From positions 248,001 through 312,000 of the forward strand of contig SADC01000842.1 of NCBI GenBank assembly GCA_004194705.1: a stretch of DNA of 64,000 nucleotides. The letters are read 5' to 3'. The translations under genes and the position numbers were made by a program. Below are positions 1 through 12,090 of the stretch, piece by piece (the stretch's first letter is position 1; the number at the start of each line of letters is the position of its first letter). The DNA comes from Ditylenchus dipsaci. Its lineage: Eukaryota > Nematoda > Chromadorea > Rhabditida > Anguinidae. The notes beneath the pieces are model-generated. The model saw nothing but the letters and a program-made list of their open reading frames with translations. It ran no database searches and had not been told where the DNA came from.

Positions 1-182
1 TGCGCAAAATTGTTTTGCGCCAAAAATCGTTACAGCCAAAACCGTTACATTTTTAATTAATTAGCTTGCTACATATGGTTTTTCTAAGTGATTTCATGGA
101 TATTCTTATTTACAAGTTAATACTTAAATTGATGCTTTTTGAGCATAATTAATTTTGAGCATAGGTTGTAAACATTGTTGTT

Positions 183-262
183 CCGGCGCCGGCGCTGCCC
201 CGGAAAGAAAACAGTTTGTTTTTTGAACTGTTTTTTGAACGGCTATGGCTCCGGCGCTGTTT
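183..262. repeat. GC-rich GGCGCC/GGCGCTG micro-island
   Basis: A short block of GGCGCCGGCGCTG-type words inside A+T-rich DNA. The same words return in a larger block at 1036-1200. No gene is seen in positions 1-550 apart from this. Confidence 0.5.
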
Positions 263-550
263 TCGAAATTGAACGGCTTAATATTGAAAAAGACAATCAT
301 TTTAATTTCAAGCTAAATTATCTGAATTTTTGTGCTGCAATTTCTTCATTTCTATTATTTCTTTTATTTATTTTCCTTGATCTTTCAGTTTATTACTATT
401 TTTCCAACATAACCAGGTATCATATGCTATTGTTGAAAAAGTAATTTTATGACTTTTTTCACAAAACAATTATGGATTACCGTATTCCTTGAACTACCCA
501 CTCCCTATAACTCCACCTTATATGGACTTATTCTCAGCACAGGAAAAATA

Positions 551-891
551 CATCGTGTTTCAAGAAATCTGCAGGATTTGAAATGGCTGTAACCTTTTTT
601 CTAGATTGAATTTCTGTTTTCGCTGATCCTTTTTCTTGACGGGCAATTTCGTTAAGTGTAAAATCTCAAAAATACGATTTTCGCATAGTCCCCTTGTGGT
701 TTCAGCCATCTAGGCGCCACAACAGACCAGGACGCGACCAGCGAAAATCGTATTTTCGACATTTTAGAATTAACGAAATTGCCCGTTAAGAGAAAACGAT
801 TAGCGAAAACAGGATTCAAAATTCGATCCAGAAAAAAGTTATAGCCATTTCAAATCTTGCGGATTTTTGGAACACCCTGTATTCAATATTC
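551..891. mobile_element. Foldback MITE with ACACCCTGTA-type end
   Basis: The two halves are inverted copies: GATTTGAAATGGCTGTAAC on the left mirrors GTTATAGCCATTTCAAATC on the right. The arms continue inward through GGGCAATTTCGTTAA and an AAAATACGATTTTCGC block to a short centre near 700-730. The right end reads GGAACACCCTGTAT, a terminal word seen in many insect and worm MITEs; the left end has drifted. It has no coding capacity. Confidence 0.75.
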
Positions 892-1035
892 ACTCACCGT
901 GGGAATGAATAGAGGAAATAAAAACGGTGTTCTGCTAATCGACATGGATAACAAAAAATTATTGTTACTCTCACTGTAAAAACATACTGTTTATAAAATA
1001 AGAGTTTTTTTATAAAATTTACAGCAAAACAAAAT

Positions 1036-1200
1036 TATCAACCCGGCGCCGCTGTCATGAGCGCGGCGCGCTGGGACCTTTTCACAGAAGAGGTCGACGC
1101 CGGCGCTGGCGCTGGAGCTAAAATTTTTAAGGGGGCGCTCGGCGCCGGCGCTGGTGTCTTTTCAGAAAGGTGGCGCCGGCGCCGATCTCGGCGCTGGAGC
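1036..1200. repeat. GC-rich simple-repeat island
   Basis: An imperfect array of GGCGCCGGCGCTGG-like units in strongly A+T-rich surroundings. There is no convincing open frame or CpG-island promoter context. Related islands lie at 2755-2935 and 10540-10720. Confidence 0.6.
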
Positions 1201-1204
1201 AACA

Positions 1205-1323
1205 ATGGTTGTGAATGACCATATTTGCAAAATTTACTAAAACCCCAAAATTCTCAAAAAAGTCCAGGATTCCAAAAATTTACGGGATTTTAGTAAGTTT
1301 TACAAATATGGTCATTTACAACT
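1205..1323. repeat. Inverted repeat (hairpin)
   Basis: GTTGTGAATGACCATATTTG on the left mirrors CAAATATGGTCATTTACAAC on the right, with arms of about 40 bases and a short A+T-rich loop. It is probably a small foldback MITE. From 1330 to 2270 I see only A+T-rich sequence without a supported gene. Confidence 0.6.
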
Positions 1324-2270
1324 TATGCCAAAGTGTAGCCCTTTTCTCTGGCATCAATTTGAAAGTTAACTTCTGAATGGAATATCATGAAATTACTTAG
1401 AAAAAAAAAAAGCATTCTCTCATACAACAGTTATTTTGAAGCAATTATCTTGGTGTGCAAATTGTGTGTCGCAAAATATGTTGTTTGTAATCATCTATTG
1501 CAAAATCTCATTGCTCTAGGTTTGCCATGCCATAAAAGCATTCATAGACAGCAGAATTACTTGTTCATTCAAAACTAATTTAATAAAAATCCATCTGTGG
1601 CAAAGGAGTCAATTGTGCATTTGCATCTATTCACTAGTAGCAGAAGAAACAGATCAAAAGTTTTTACTCGCCAAGAAAGTGAAATCTCAGTGTATTCAGT
1701 TTCTGTGTGTCTCTCACATGTAGCTGGACCCAGTCCTTTCATCTATTAATTCTGTCGAGATGCTTGACTTGTTGCTCTATTATGCTAATGAGATTTCTCT
1801 TCTCTAACCTTGAGTAAGCAGCAATTGCCATGTGCTGCTGAGCTAGTTAGCACTCAAAATTAGATTTAAAAAACATTGAATAATGTATTAGTATTAAAAT
1901 TGCTAATTTTTCCCCATCACTAGTGTATTTACATACACTATCACTATCCCCATTTGCAAATGACCATCAAAATAAAGAAAACCCAACGAAAGCCATACAC
2001 TTTGGTATTATCGCCTCTCACCTTTTTATTGCTTTCGCACAAGGCTTTTCAAATTAACCCACAAAAATGCATTTTGGATTTTTAGGCGTGTTTGCATGGC
2101 ACAGTGGTCAAACTTTCCATCCATGATAAACAAAGAAAAAGTCGATTCATTTGAAGTCTAATCTTACATCCGGAGTCTGGATATCTTCGATTTTTTGCTT
2201 TTCATGCACATTTTTTATAATTATCCTATTTGACTTGAATAGGTTATAGATTTTTGAGTTTTTAGAGCTT

Positions 2271-3370
2271 CCTAAAAATTAGGTGTAGATTGGTTGAAAG
2301 TCCAGATTTCACGTAAAATACAAGGCAACAAATTAGGCCAAACTACTTTTGTATCGAAAACGCCAAATTTTCTATTTTTCTCAATTATTTCTAAGCTAAT
2401 GTAGAGATGCATCTCGTCTACAATCAAACAAGAATATTTTGGAAAGTGAAGAGTTGGTTCTAGTGGACTATCTGTTGCCTTTTTTGCCTTGTCCCCCTGT
2501 TGATTTTTAACAAATTTCAGCACTTTTTGTTGTCCCCCCCTGTTGATTTCATGATGACTTTAAGATTTGTTTCAAGTTCTTTTTTGTTTTGTCACGAAAA
2601 TTTAAATTTCGTTTACTGTTCTTGCATTTTACTTCATTAATTTGCTGTGACACGTGTTTAAAGATCTTTTTTAATAATACCGTTGGTCTTTTTGTACCAT
2701 GTTTTTTGAAGAATTTTGCACAAGTATTTTCTTAACACGTCAAATACCGGTTGTTACCATACTTGGACGCCTCTGAAACCACCGCCGCCACCGCCGGCGG
2801 CGTCGCCAACACCACCGCCGCCGCCGGCGCAAAAATCTTGCTAAATTTCACCGCCGCCAGCGCCACCGCCGGCGGCACTTTTCATTTCGCCGCCGCCGGC
2901 GCTGCCATCGCCGCCACCGCCGCCACCAGCTAACGCTCACTGTCAAAAAAATTTTTCTGTTTAATTTATGTTTGTCATAGAATAAATTTTTGCAAGAGAA
3001 CAGTAAAATTCTAAATTATGTCATTTTATCATATTTTTGAAAATCACTATTCGCGTTTTGCTGAGTTCAGAATATTTTCTTCTATGTGAATTGTATATTG
3101 TAAAGAATAAAAGCGTTTGACTAAAAATCCTCTGATTAATGTTTTGAAATTAAACGAGCGATCGCTTGGGGCATGCAGAAAATTTCGGTACAAAAATGTT
3201 AATCTCAATTTTGTTAAAATCAGCAGGGGGGACCAAGACAAAAGTGCTTAAATTTGTTAAAATCAACAGGGGGGACCAAGGCAAAAGGCAACAGTAGTCC
3301 ACTAGAACCGAGTTTATAAAAGTCTAGTATCCAATCAAATCGACGAGATTTTTGTATTTCTTACAGAAAT
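2271..3370. mobile_element. Foldback element with a GC-rich trinucleotide core
   Basis: CCCCCTGTTGATTTT at 2500-2550 mirrors AAAATCAACAGGGGGG at 3262-3280. The outer words GGTTCTAGTGGAC (about 2456) and GTCCACTAGAACC (about 3297) also mirror each other. Within each arm the CCCCCTGTTGATTT word is repeated twice. The centre holds a GC-rich array of GCCGCCACCGCCGG words at 2755-2935. The open frame through that array encodes only Ala/Thr/Gly low complexity and is not treated as a gene. Confidence 0.65.
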
Positions 3371-4130
3371 TTGCTTGAAGTTCAAAATGCAATTCGGAAA
3401 GTTGTGGTGCTACTATATATCGAGACTCGATTGTAATACTTTTTTTGCCCAATATAACAATGCAAGTATTGATCAAAAGAGCAACGCAAAAGTTAAGTGT
3501 TGAAAGAAGAAGAAGTTAACCCTTTTTTCTGAAAATGAAATTACCGTTTCCACTTTTTGCCAAGTAGGAATAATCATTTGAAGAGGCTAAAGTTATTTTC
3601 ACAGGCAGCAGATTTTTGCTCTTATATCTTCAAATTGTTCTTTTTCAAGTTAAAAATCCAAGATTTTTCGCCTTTTCGGAGATTTTCGCTTCTTCCTCCT
3701 CGGCTTTTATCGTGAACTCTTTAGTAACGTTACGACAATTAGATTATTTCAATCATACTTTGTCTGCGGATTAATACTTTTCGTAAAACAATCTCAATCA
3801 AGTTTTTAGTAGCTGAATTCAGCTATGCATAATAAAACGCATCTGATCTTCAAAATTTAATTTTGCGTTTTTATAACATTTTACAACGGTAACCTGAACT
3901 TTTTGTGGCTGATATTGAATATGAACAGCACGAGTAAAAATTTCGACAGAAAATCACTCAATATTATTTTTGCTTTGTCTAGAGTTTTGTTGTAATAATC
4001 TAGATTTTTGCAGTATCGTGAAGCGCCGTTTCTCAGCTTTTCAACGGCGTTCAAGACAACTTGGAGCAAAGCTAATTTTTAAGGGTTTTTTTTTTTAGTT
4101 TCGATTTTTTTAAGCAATAAGGGCCTCTTT
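3371..4130. other. A+T-rich stretch, nothing recognised
   Basis: No supported gene, RNA or clear repeat was found. Open frames are short and lack recognisable domains or splice structure. Confidence 0.4.
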
Positions 4131-4133
4131 ATG

Positions 4134-4770
4134 CATTTTGATCAAGAGTCTTGCTCGGAATTATGTCTAAGTAAGTGAGTGCGCGCATCTCTAACCGCAT
4201 CTCTAAATCTAACGGCTTGGAGCTGAGATGCGGTGGGTGATATCTTTTTTGAAAACTCGACGATATTTTCTAAGAAAGTAGTATATTCCATGCACCTGGC
4301 CGTTCTTTTCGACGTATAGCGACTTCAAAATCGACTTTTCACGTCGCCCCGTCAAAAAAAGGCCGCGTGCATGCCTCTAACTCTCAAGCCCCTGCGCCCC
4401 TTCAGAGGCGCAGGGCTTGAGATTGAGATGCGCACACCCACATACCGTAGACACAAATCCCTCGAAAGAGACTCTGGATGCATGAAAAAGTTTCTTACAG
4501 CGGTAGGGTCCAGTAACAAAACTATGTTCAAATTCTATCTTTCTATGGTCTCTAAGTACCATTTTAGAGCGGTTCATCTTGTACCCCAAGGCAAAAAGTC
4601 GATTTCGGTCAAAAAAATTTTTTTAATGGTCGGCAGCGCCCTAAAATCATGTTTTCTACGCGTTAAAAGAGCTAAAACTCCGAAAACATCTTTTTTGGTG
4701 TTTTGGGAGGGCACCGAATAACCCAGTCTAGCCGCGCAAAAATGTTTTAAATATTTGTTCGACAACAATT
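4134..4770. repeat. Interspersed repeat family A, copy 1
   Basis: It starts with TTTTGATCAAGAGTCTTGCT and a GTGAGTGCGCGCATCTCTAA word. It carries a CAAGCCCCTGCGCC / GGCGCAGGGCTTG inverted pair, then CACCCACATACC, GACTCTGGATGCAT and a conserved tail with GGTCTCTAAGTACCATTTTA. Related copies or parts lie at 36417-36960, 38875-39080, 45255-45490 and 56462-57860. The frames read through it are not conserved between copies, so it is non-coding and probably a non-autonomous element. Confidence 0.7.
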
Positions 4771-5500
4771 TCTTTCATTCTCACAGCCGAAAACCCATGG
4801 AAATCAATACTTCGTAAAAAATAGTATGTGTAAAAATCTTATGTTTTTCTAACTTTTTTTCAGTCTTGTTAACCAACAAGATAGAAATAGGCGAAAAGTT
4901 TTCAGCACAACCACTTCCAAGTGGGTACAATCCATTCTTAAAACATAAATTTTCCGCAAGAGCAAGTCTTTGGAGTTAATTTCCCAGCGTGAACGAAAAT
5001 CGCTTGGGTCGAAGGCACAAAGACAAAAGGTGTTTAGAAGAGGCAAAACCTTTGTTCACACACTTTTGCCAACAATAATGAGTTTAGATTGGCTACGCAT
5101 AACAATTATAATTTGTGTTTTGTCGCTGAATTGAGCTGTGGAACAATGCTGATACTTGACGCTGTATATTTATTTTCATTGTTTTTTACAAAACCTATCG
5201 TTTCACTCATGTTTTTTGTTTTGAACAGGGTTGCAAAAAAAATTATAAATTGCGTGAGAATCATTGAGCAAAATATAGATTATGCTCAATCTTTTTACAA
5301 GAGAAGATTTTTTATTAACTTCACATCAAATCTGATACTGGCTTTCAGGTAACAATAAGTTATGTAGTTAAATTAAGATACCTGAAAAAGTTAATCATCA
5401 AAGACAATATTGACACAAATATTTAATTATGCTTGAAACTTGGTTGAAATTTTGGCTTTATTGCACAATGGACAGGTTTTTTGTCTTGGTATCCTGTTGT
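4771..5500. other. A+T-rich stretch, nothing recognised
   Basis: Several short open frames occur on both strands, but none shows a recognisable domain, and no splice-connected exons were found. Confidence 0.35.
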
Positions 5501-5504
5501 TTTT

Positions 5505-5660
5505 TGACGTGATTTTTAGGCTAAAACGTAGGCAAGGGTAGGCCAGCCTATTAAGCATTTACTTTAACATATTTTAGACTCATGTTTGAGTCTGTCCTAG
5601 CATACGCTGGCCTAACCCTTTCTAGGCCTGAAAAATCCTAAAAAGACGGCAGGGGAGGGC
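5505..5660. repeat. Imperfect inverted repeat
   Basis: GGGTAGGCCAGCC near 5538 mirrors GCTGGCCTAACCC near 5606, and GATTTTTAGG mirrors CCTAAAAAG. It is a small degenerate foldback. Confidence 0.45.
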
Positions 5661-5772
5661 AAAGCTAACCCTCCCATTGTGGAATAGAGCAAAAATTTAG
5701 CAGGAAAGTAGAAAAGCGAGAATTCCAAAAACAGTGCAGTTTTCACGACTCACCATGTAAAATAATTTGAAA

Positions 5773-5846
5773 TACAGTCAGCTCTCGATAATCCGTCACC
5801 CCTTGGGACCGGCCGTGGGGTGACGGATTATCGAGAGTTGACTGTA
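5773..5846. mobile_element. Short Tc1-type MITE hairpin (TACAGTC...GACTGTA)
   Basis: A 74-base near-perfect hairpin. TACAGTCAGCTCTCGATAAT mirrors ATTATCGAGAGTTGACTGTA around a short GC-rich loop. The TA at each tip suits a Tc1/mariner-type TA target duplication. Relatives with the same CAGTCRACTCTC tip lie at 10829-10993 and 58034-58571. Confidence 0.8.
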
Positions 5847-5849
5847 TTT

Positions 5850-8220
5850 GCCTGATGTAAAAAAATTGTCAGCTTGTTTATTTTTTTCACTTTGATCCGG
5901 TTCTTTTATAATCACAGCCTTTTTGATTTTGAAGCCCGTCCTATCATACCACCTAAAGCTTCGCCTTAATTAAAAAATTAAACAAGCGAAAAAAGCTTTA
6001 AAAATATATTTAAATAAAACAACGAATCCAAACAAATAGGACGAAAGTGGACATGCGTGCCAGCGCAATAAAAATTCTGCCATTTTTCACTCTTCATCAT
6101 TCTCAGCGCCAATGAATCCAAAAAACTTTTTTCTGAGAAACGATAATTGCTCAAGATTTTATTGTGTTCCAAATGTCTGATAGACCAGCAATTTCGAAGA
6201 GTTCAGTCTCAGTTTTACATACTATTAGGAACAAGAACTGTGACAAAAAAACAGATTTGAAATTTAAGAGAGTGGTGGGGGCAGATATATGTGTGAAAAA
6301 GGAGGATTATTTGTGCATATAGCTCCTTTTCGCTCCTTCTTTTTTTTGTTTGCCGTTTACAGTCATTTGCGGCCAGTTATCCCCTCACCCGTGCTTCAAT
6401 CCAAAACTTAAGGCTGCTCTCAAAAGAGCTGTCATATATTGGACACATTTGACTACTACTACTGCTTTGTATTCCTGTTGGTTTTTTCCGCCTTGTTTTC
6501 CTAGTAATTCTTTTTGCTTCTTCTTTTTCTTTTGTATCACATTTTTGAAGCAGACTAATTATGCGTTTAGAAAACTACGTTTTTGTGTCAACAACAATAA
6601 ATTATTTTTATAAATGAAATTTTATTTTGTGTGCATGTAAAGATAGTTTTTGTCCAGCTCTAGTGACAGAACACAGTTGAACTTGATATAGTGAACCCAA
6701 CCTAAAATCCGTTTTTCGCCTAGGTCCCATAAATTCTTTCCTCATTTTCCGAAATGTTTTTAGTCCATTCTTGAAAATTTTGCCGTTAAGACCAACAACT
6801 TTTGATGTGGTGTCCTCATGTTTTAAACTTTTGTAAAGTGGCTTGAATAGTGGAAATACGGTGAAGTAAATGTAAATTGGTTTCCAATAGTACTTTTGTA
6901 TTTGGGGTAACAGTACTGTATCATGAAAATATAATAGTCGAGTCTCAATAAGTCGCTTATTTATTTAAGCTCGTGATCCGACATTTAAACCCATCTTTGA
7001 AGTCAATTACCGAAAATTATTTGTCAGTCTCCTCAAAAATTGTAATGTTCTGACCTTTCCAATTGTTTTTTTGTATCCTACAATATCGTATTTTTCTAAT
7101 AGCTGCACCCTCTTCAAAATTTGTGATTGGTATTGTGTTTTTGACCTAGTTTTTGGAGACTGCCTTTGACAAAATTACCATTCAATTTGTAGTCACTTAG
7201 ATGAGCTAAAAATAGGCAGTAATTTGACGAGAGTAGTCTACAGAAAATGGGTTGAAGCCAGGGCTCCCAGATTTAAAAAAAAACTTTGGGGAAGAATGAC
7301 ATTTTGACCATTTTTGAAGAAAAAGGGTTAATTTATGCACTGTTTATTGCTATTTTTAAGAGAAAAAGAAGATTTTGACGTCAAACCTCAAAAATTAATA
7401 GGTTTTGGAGTACCGAAAGGACAAATCTTTAAAAGAACGTCTGGTAGCTGTCAAAGACAATGCCACAGATACATCGTGTAAGTTAAAGGATTCTTAAAAT
7501 TTGCCAAAAAGGTAGCTGGTGGACAAAAGTAATACTCCTGTGGGAATGGCGTTTTTCACGGCATAAATTTTGCAAAAAATGTTAGAAAAGTTATCTTTTG
7601 CATAATCAAAATTTACTATTTTAGTACCTTTTAGTCACATACACTCATATGTAAAATGCTAAAAAAATAGTGGGGTTGATTCACAGTAATTACATGTCTA
7701 TATCGTAAACTTCCCAGAATATCTAGCCAAACTTTGTGTGTAACTGCCACTTAGGTGTGAGAAATCATTTGTTTTCAGGCCTAAGCGCAATGTGGCTATT
7801 TTCATTTTGGTTAGTTGAGCACTAGCTAAATTCACTACTAGTGCTACTAGTTGCTCGATATGCGCTTTCAATTATTATTTGCTTGAAAGCTGAGTCTTCG
7901 CAATACAATTTTGATGGCCATGTTTTCCTTGCTGACAATGACCACTCAATAATTACTCACGTCAATGTTCTCTCTCAGGTTGGACATTTTTAAAATTTAA
8001 TTTGACAATTGTGTTTTTTATTCCCTAGTGCTTTTTATATCAGATCTCGGTTTATTAGAGTCGGCTAAGTGAGTATGTCAAGAATGCTTTTTGAATTGAC
8101 AATTATAAATATTTTATTACTTGGTGGTTAAAAGAAGAACAAAGAGAGCCGTTTATTTATTACTTTTTTATTTAACAAAATCGAAAATTTTAAAGACCAT
8201 GGTAACCTGTTCTAATTTGT
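5850..8220. other. A+T-rich stretch, nothing recognised
   Basis: About 2.4 kb with only short open frames and no recognisable domain, RNA gene or strong repeat. Frames at 5978-6172 (-) and 6350-6613 (+) have no supporting splice or motif evidence. Confidence 0.4.
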
Positions 8221-8221
8221 C

Positions 8222-8515
8222 CGCCGCATTCAAATTTTTTCCTAATCATTGAATTTCTATGCAGATTTTTGAAGTTGATTTCTAACAAACAAGGCCTAGA
8301 ATTTGATTTTAGGTTGATTAATTCGATGTTGAGATATGATATTTGAAAAAACAATTTATTAAAAAATGACCGAAATTGGAAAAACTTGAATTATGGTCAT
8401 TTTTTCAAAAAAAATTGGTTTTTTCCAGGAAGTCATATCTCAATACTCAGATTTTTAAAATTCATTATTTATAATGGGGTTTGCAAGTCTTGATCTGCGC
8501 TACAACACAGGTTAA
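8222..8515. mobile_element. Degenerate CCTAATCAT-family MITE and adjoining inverted repeat
   Basis: Contains the core words CCTAATCATTG and AACAAGGCCTAGAATTT, shared with elements at 24225-24460 and 62692-62933. Just downstream, TTGAGATATGATATT mirrors a GTCATATCTCAATAC word about 100 bases later, with AATGACC/GGTCATT in the centre. Confidence 0.5.
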
Positions 8516-8518
8516 GTA

Positions 8519-8870
8519 TTGGGTTGGTCCATAAGTTCGCGGGTTTTATACATAACTCGCAACGTTTCTGCGTGGGTTTTATCAGTTTTTGAAAAATCGA
8601 ACCATTAAAAATTGGCGAATGGGATCCACCATCAAAATTCTATTTTAAAAAACAGAACAAAATTTTTTGATGGGTTTCAAATTAAATTTCGTGTTTTGAA
8701 TTTTAATTTTGAAACCCATCAAAAATTTTGTTCTGTTTTTTTTAAATAAATTTTTGATTATGGAACCCATTCGCTAATTTTTAATGGCTCATATTATTGA
8801 AAACTGATGAAACCCATACAGAAACCTTGCGAGTTATGATAACTGCCCTCGAACTTATGGACCAACCCAA
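8519..8870. mobile_element. Mariner-type MITE with 21-base terminal inverted repeats
   Basis: The left tip TTGGGTTGGTCCATAAGTTC is mirrored by GAACTTATGGACCAACCCAA at the right, and each is flanked by a TA dinucleotide, as expected for mariner insertion. These tips closely match the general style of mariner ends (GGTTGG...TAAGTTCG). The interior is a long foldback (AAACCCATCAAAAATTTTGT and its complement) with no transposase frame, so the element must depend on an outside transposase. Confidence 0.85.
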
Positions 8871-9008
8871 TAGCTTTTACACGAGTTATTCCTGAACTGT
8901 ACTTTTGACCAGTTAAAGTGATGATATGTAAACCGCCCCCCCCCCCCTGCAATTTTTTGCACCTTATTTCATTTAAGAACTTTTACCTTATTTATAATAT
9001 TAATCAAT

Positions 9009-9083
9009 AGGGCTGTCGAATCAATGCGTCGAATTCGAGTTTTCACGTAGAAAAGCCGAAAATTTCGACTAATCGACAACCCT
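9009..9083. mobile_element. 75-base hairpin MITE with 10-base target duplication
   Basis: AGGGCTGTCGAA opens the element and TCGACAACCCT closes it. Both sides are flanked by ATTAATCAAT (8999-9008 and 9084-9093), a perfect 10-base direct repeat that looks like a target-site duplication. The GAATTCGAGTTTTC interior is also partly mirrored. Confidence 0.75.
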
Positions 9084-9099
9084 ATTAATCAATAAACAA

Positions 9100-10036
9100 T
9101 TGATAGCTCATTCGAAAGGCAAAGAAAAGGGCTGTCGAATAATGTATGACATTTCGAAAAGAATTAGAATGTGCTTATAAAAACCGTCAATAATTATTCC
9201 TTAACCCAATGCATTGCAAATTTATTTATATTATAAAATAATCGTCTGTTTTTATTCTTCTATTTTTTTTTTTGAATACATTTTTTAATGTCAATACTCT
9301 ATACAAACGTATTGGCTAACCCGTTGTTCTGTATATGACTACTTAAAAATTCAAATAAAATTACTCAAATAGCATTTGTGAATTTTTTTTTATTGTTTTA
9401 CACATACTTTTTTATTACTATTTTTCATCATTAGAGCAAAAGTAATGAGAATTTTCAGCGATATCAAAAAAGGCAAAAAATAGTGAAATTACTAGTATAA
9501 TATTATACATAGAAATTATGTCTATTTGTCTTAAAATTCTAATTCTCAAAAATGTCTATATCCGATTCTGAGAAAAACTTAATTTTTAGGTTTGGCTAAA
9601 AAATAAAAACTTGTAAAAAATATAGATTAAAATTATGCTTTGAGATTATTGTTTTTGTATATTAAGAGTTACTCAAAAAATAAGAGTGACTCCGAAAAAT
9701 ATTAAAAAAAAGTTTTGAATTATTTAATAAAATAAAAATCATAAAATACGACCTGATGCTATTTACGGTGTAGTGGAAGACGATTTGACCGCTAGTAAAG
9801 TTTATTTGGTTTATCTAAAAGTGAATTAAGTCAAAGTGACATCTCGATTTATTATACGGCCTGACTTAACACACGAAAAACTCAGTATGGTTAATCGTAA
9901 CCCGACTGTACTTTTTGTTTTAAGTGCACACCTCAGCGCTAGTGCTAAATACTTCCTCTCTCGGCAAAAGTCCTTATTAGCAATCATTTTTAACCCATAT
10001 CTAGATCTGGGTAATAAATAACAGCAAATAAAATAA
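9100..10036. other. Very A+T-rich stretch, nothing recognised
   Basis: Long runs of A and T with poor codon structure. The frame at 9836-10021 has no recognisable motif and is not supported as a gene. Confidence 0.4.
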
Positions 10037-10447
10037 CTTCAGCAAGGTACAATTTTTTGAAGAACAAAGTATAACTTACTCCACGATCTACTTTTTATTT
10101 AACGATGTATGCTGAAATGTTTCCCAAAATCAGCGCTACATTTCAAGTATGCGCTACGTTTTAAGTAAGTAGAATGCCTATGTGAAAAAGAAATTACAAA
10201 ACAAAAGGTCCATTGTTTCAAACATACGCAAATTTTTAAACGTCCAAAAAGCTTTCAGCAAATGCTTTTCGATTACATGTGGTATCTTTTTTTTGATCTT
10301 TGCAGGTGAGTTCGTATATTTTTCAAAAGTCCTGAATCTTAGCTATTATTTGGTAATTCAAAATTTTATTTTTGATTATTCATACGGATGGATTGAAGTT
10401 GGAAGAAGTTAAAAACTTTTTACCGAAAAATTGTACCTTGCTGAAAG
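10037..10447. mobile_element. Foldback MITE with CTTCAGCAAGGTACAATTTTT ends
   Basis: TTCAGCAAGGTACAATTTTT at the left is mirrored by AAAAATTGTACCTTGCTGAA at the right. The 410-base interior is A+T-rich. An open frame there (about 10180-10412) shows no recognisable domain. Confidence 0.65.
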
Positions 10448-10539
10448 TTTTGGACGCTACTGTAAGATGTGTAAAACTTTTTTTATATGAATCAAAAAAT
10501 CAATAGAGAGCTTATTTGAGGTTCATATTCAGAGCATAC

Positions 10540-10722
10540 TTGCACGGCCACCGGCGGAGCGACGGCGGCTCGCCGGTAAAATTGGCGAATTTGGAGCGCC
10601 GGCGGTCGGCGCTCCGCCGGCGGAGGCGGCAAAATTTTTAAAATGTCGGCGGCTGCGGAGGCGGCAGCGGCGCTTATTTTTGAAAACCCCGGCGGAGGCG
10701 GCGTTTTTATTTGAGGAGCGCA
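10540..10722. repeat. GC-rich GGCGGAGGCGGC island
   Basis: An array of GGCGGCG, GCGGAGGCGGC and CGCCGGCGG words in A+T-rich DNA. It is similar in composition, not in exact unit, to the islands at 1036-1200 and 2755-2935. The reverse-strand frame is Ala/Arg/Gly low complexity only. Confidence 0.6.
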
Positions 10723-10828
10723 AGTATGATTGAGAGCAGTGCATTTAAAGAGAAGAAGGGAAGCAGTTAAGGAAGGTAGAGAAAATAGAAGATATAATTA
10801 ACCGCGTTCCTTTTTTCGCTTACGACCA

Positions 10829-10993
10829 TACAGTCGAAGCTCTCTATACGACTCTCAAGGGACGGCTAAACCGAGTCATTATAAAGAGCGTCGTTTTGAC
10901 TTGCATGACTTAGCTCAGGACCAAATATTTCTTTTCGGATCTTTATAAGAGCGAGCCGTTATAAGAGCGTCGTTATAGAGAGCGTCGACTGTA
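10829..10993. mobile_element. Tc1-type MITE, TACAGTCGA...TCGACTGTA
   Basis: TACAGTCGAAGCTCTCTATA on the left mirrors TATAGAGAGCGTCGACTGTA on the right. Inside, ATAAAGAGCGTCG and TTATAAGAGCGTCG repeat. It belongs to the same tip family as 5773-5846 and 58034-58571. Confidence 0.8.
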
Positions 10994-11884
10994 CCACTTT
11001 GAAAGTACGCCATCCGTCCGATCTGGTAATGTCAAGCAACGTTAGGCTCGACTAGTGCTAGGATCGGGACGTCCTGGGAATCTCAGGTGTTCTAAACCGA
11101 TAAAACATTTTTTTGTTTTTCTTATTTGCTTTAAGAATGTAACGGTCGAAAGCAGAAATTTAACAAATCTTGCAATCTATTCGGACCACTAACTCTGTTG
11201 TAACTATATAAGCCAATCATGCACTATAACTTGTCCGTGATTAATGATACCAGACAACAAGGACTCAAAAGTGGTTTATTTGGGGCTCAAGAGCATTTTG
11301 AGGTCGTGTAAAAAAAAGTTATGAACGTTTAAAGTCAGCCAAATATCTTGAACTATCCTGTACTTTAACATGAAATTATCCAACTATTTTTTAGACACTT
11401 CCCATTACAATAGTTAATAAATTCTGACCAGAGTTTTCAAGATGAAAAATCTGTATTTGAAAACTTGTATTAGGGTAAAGGGTAAAGGACATTTAAGGTA
11501 AAGGACCAATTGCCTGCAAAATAGCTATTTTCATTAAAGGACCCTGTCTCTTGCTTATCATGGCAATTTCAAATGTTTGAATGCGCGCGGGGGGAGCAGG
11601 GCAATTGACCCCCTGGACAATTGACCCTGGGCCGATTGGCCCTGGACAATTGGCCCCCCGGGCCAATTGACCCCATGGCTTTTTGACTACTAAAGCTTTG
11701 TAATTTCATGAAACCAGGAATGAAATGAGGCAAATAAAAAAAATCGAACAGCGAACACGTTTTTATTCTGGTTAAAAGAACAAGAAAATCATCCAAAAGA
11801 GAGTATAACAGTTATGGTTTCATCGTCAAATAAGTATTCATCGCCAAAATTCTATTCGCCCATCATGAAGTTCATGTGACACGG

Positions 11885-11960
11885 ACGTTTCACCGCCGGG
11901 TCATTTCACCGCCTGTATCGCTTCACCGCCTGTATCTGTTCACCGCCTGTATCTGTTCAT
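11885..11960. repeat. Tandem repeat, CACCGCCTGTATCTGTT unit
   Basis: Four or five tandem copies of a 17-18-base unit (CACCGCCTGTATCTGTT) inside the foldback at 11575-12775. Confidence 0.7.
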
Positions 11961-12090
11961 TTTTTTAAGTCCGATTTTGATTTATTCATTTTTTCTGTGT
12001 TTTTTCTTTGAAAATCGATATTTACTAATAAATATAAAAAATTTAGCAATCTGATGGATGCTAATATAGAACTCGTATATAAAGAGTTAG

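Noticed and set aside
2751..2933. Ala/Thr-rich open frame
   Set aside because: Simple-sequence GC island in the core of a foldback; not coding.
4371..4768. 116-codon frame and opposite-strand shadows in family A copy 1
   Set aside because: The frame is broken in the other family A copies, so it is not under coding constraint.
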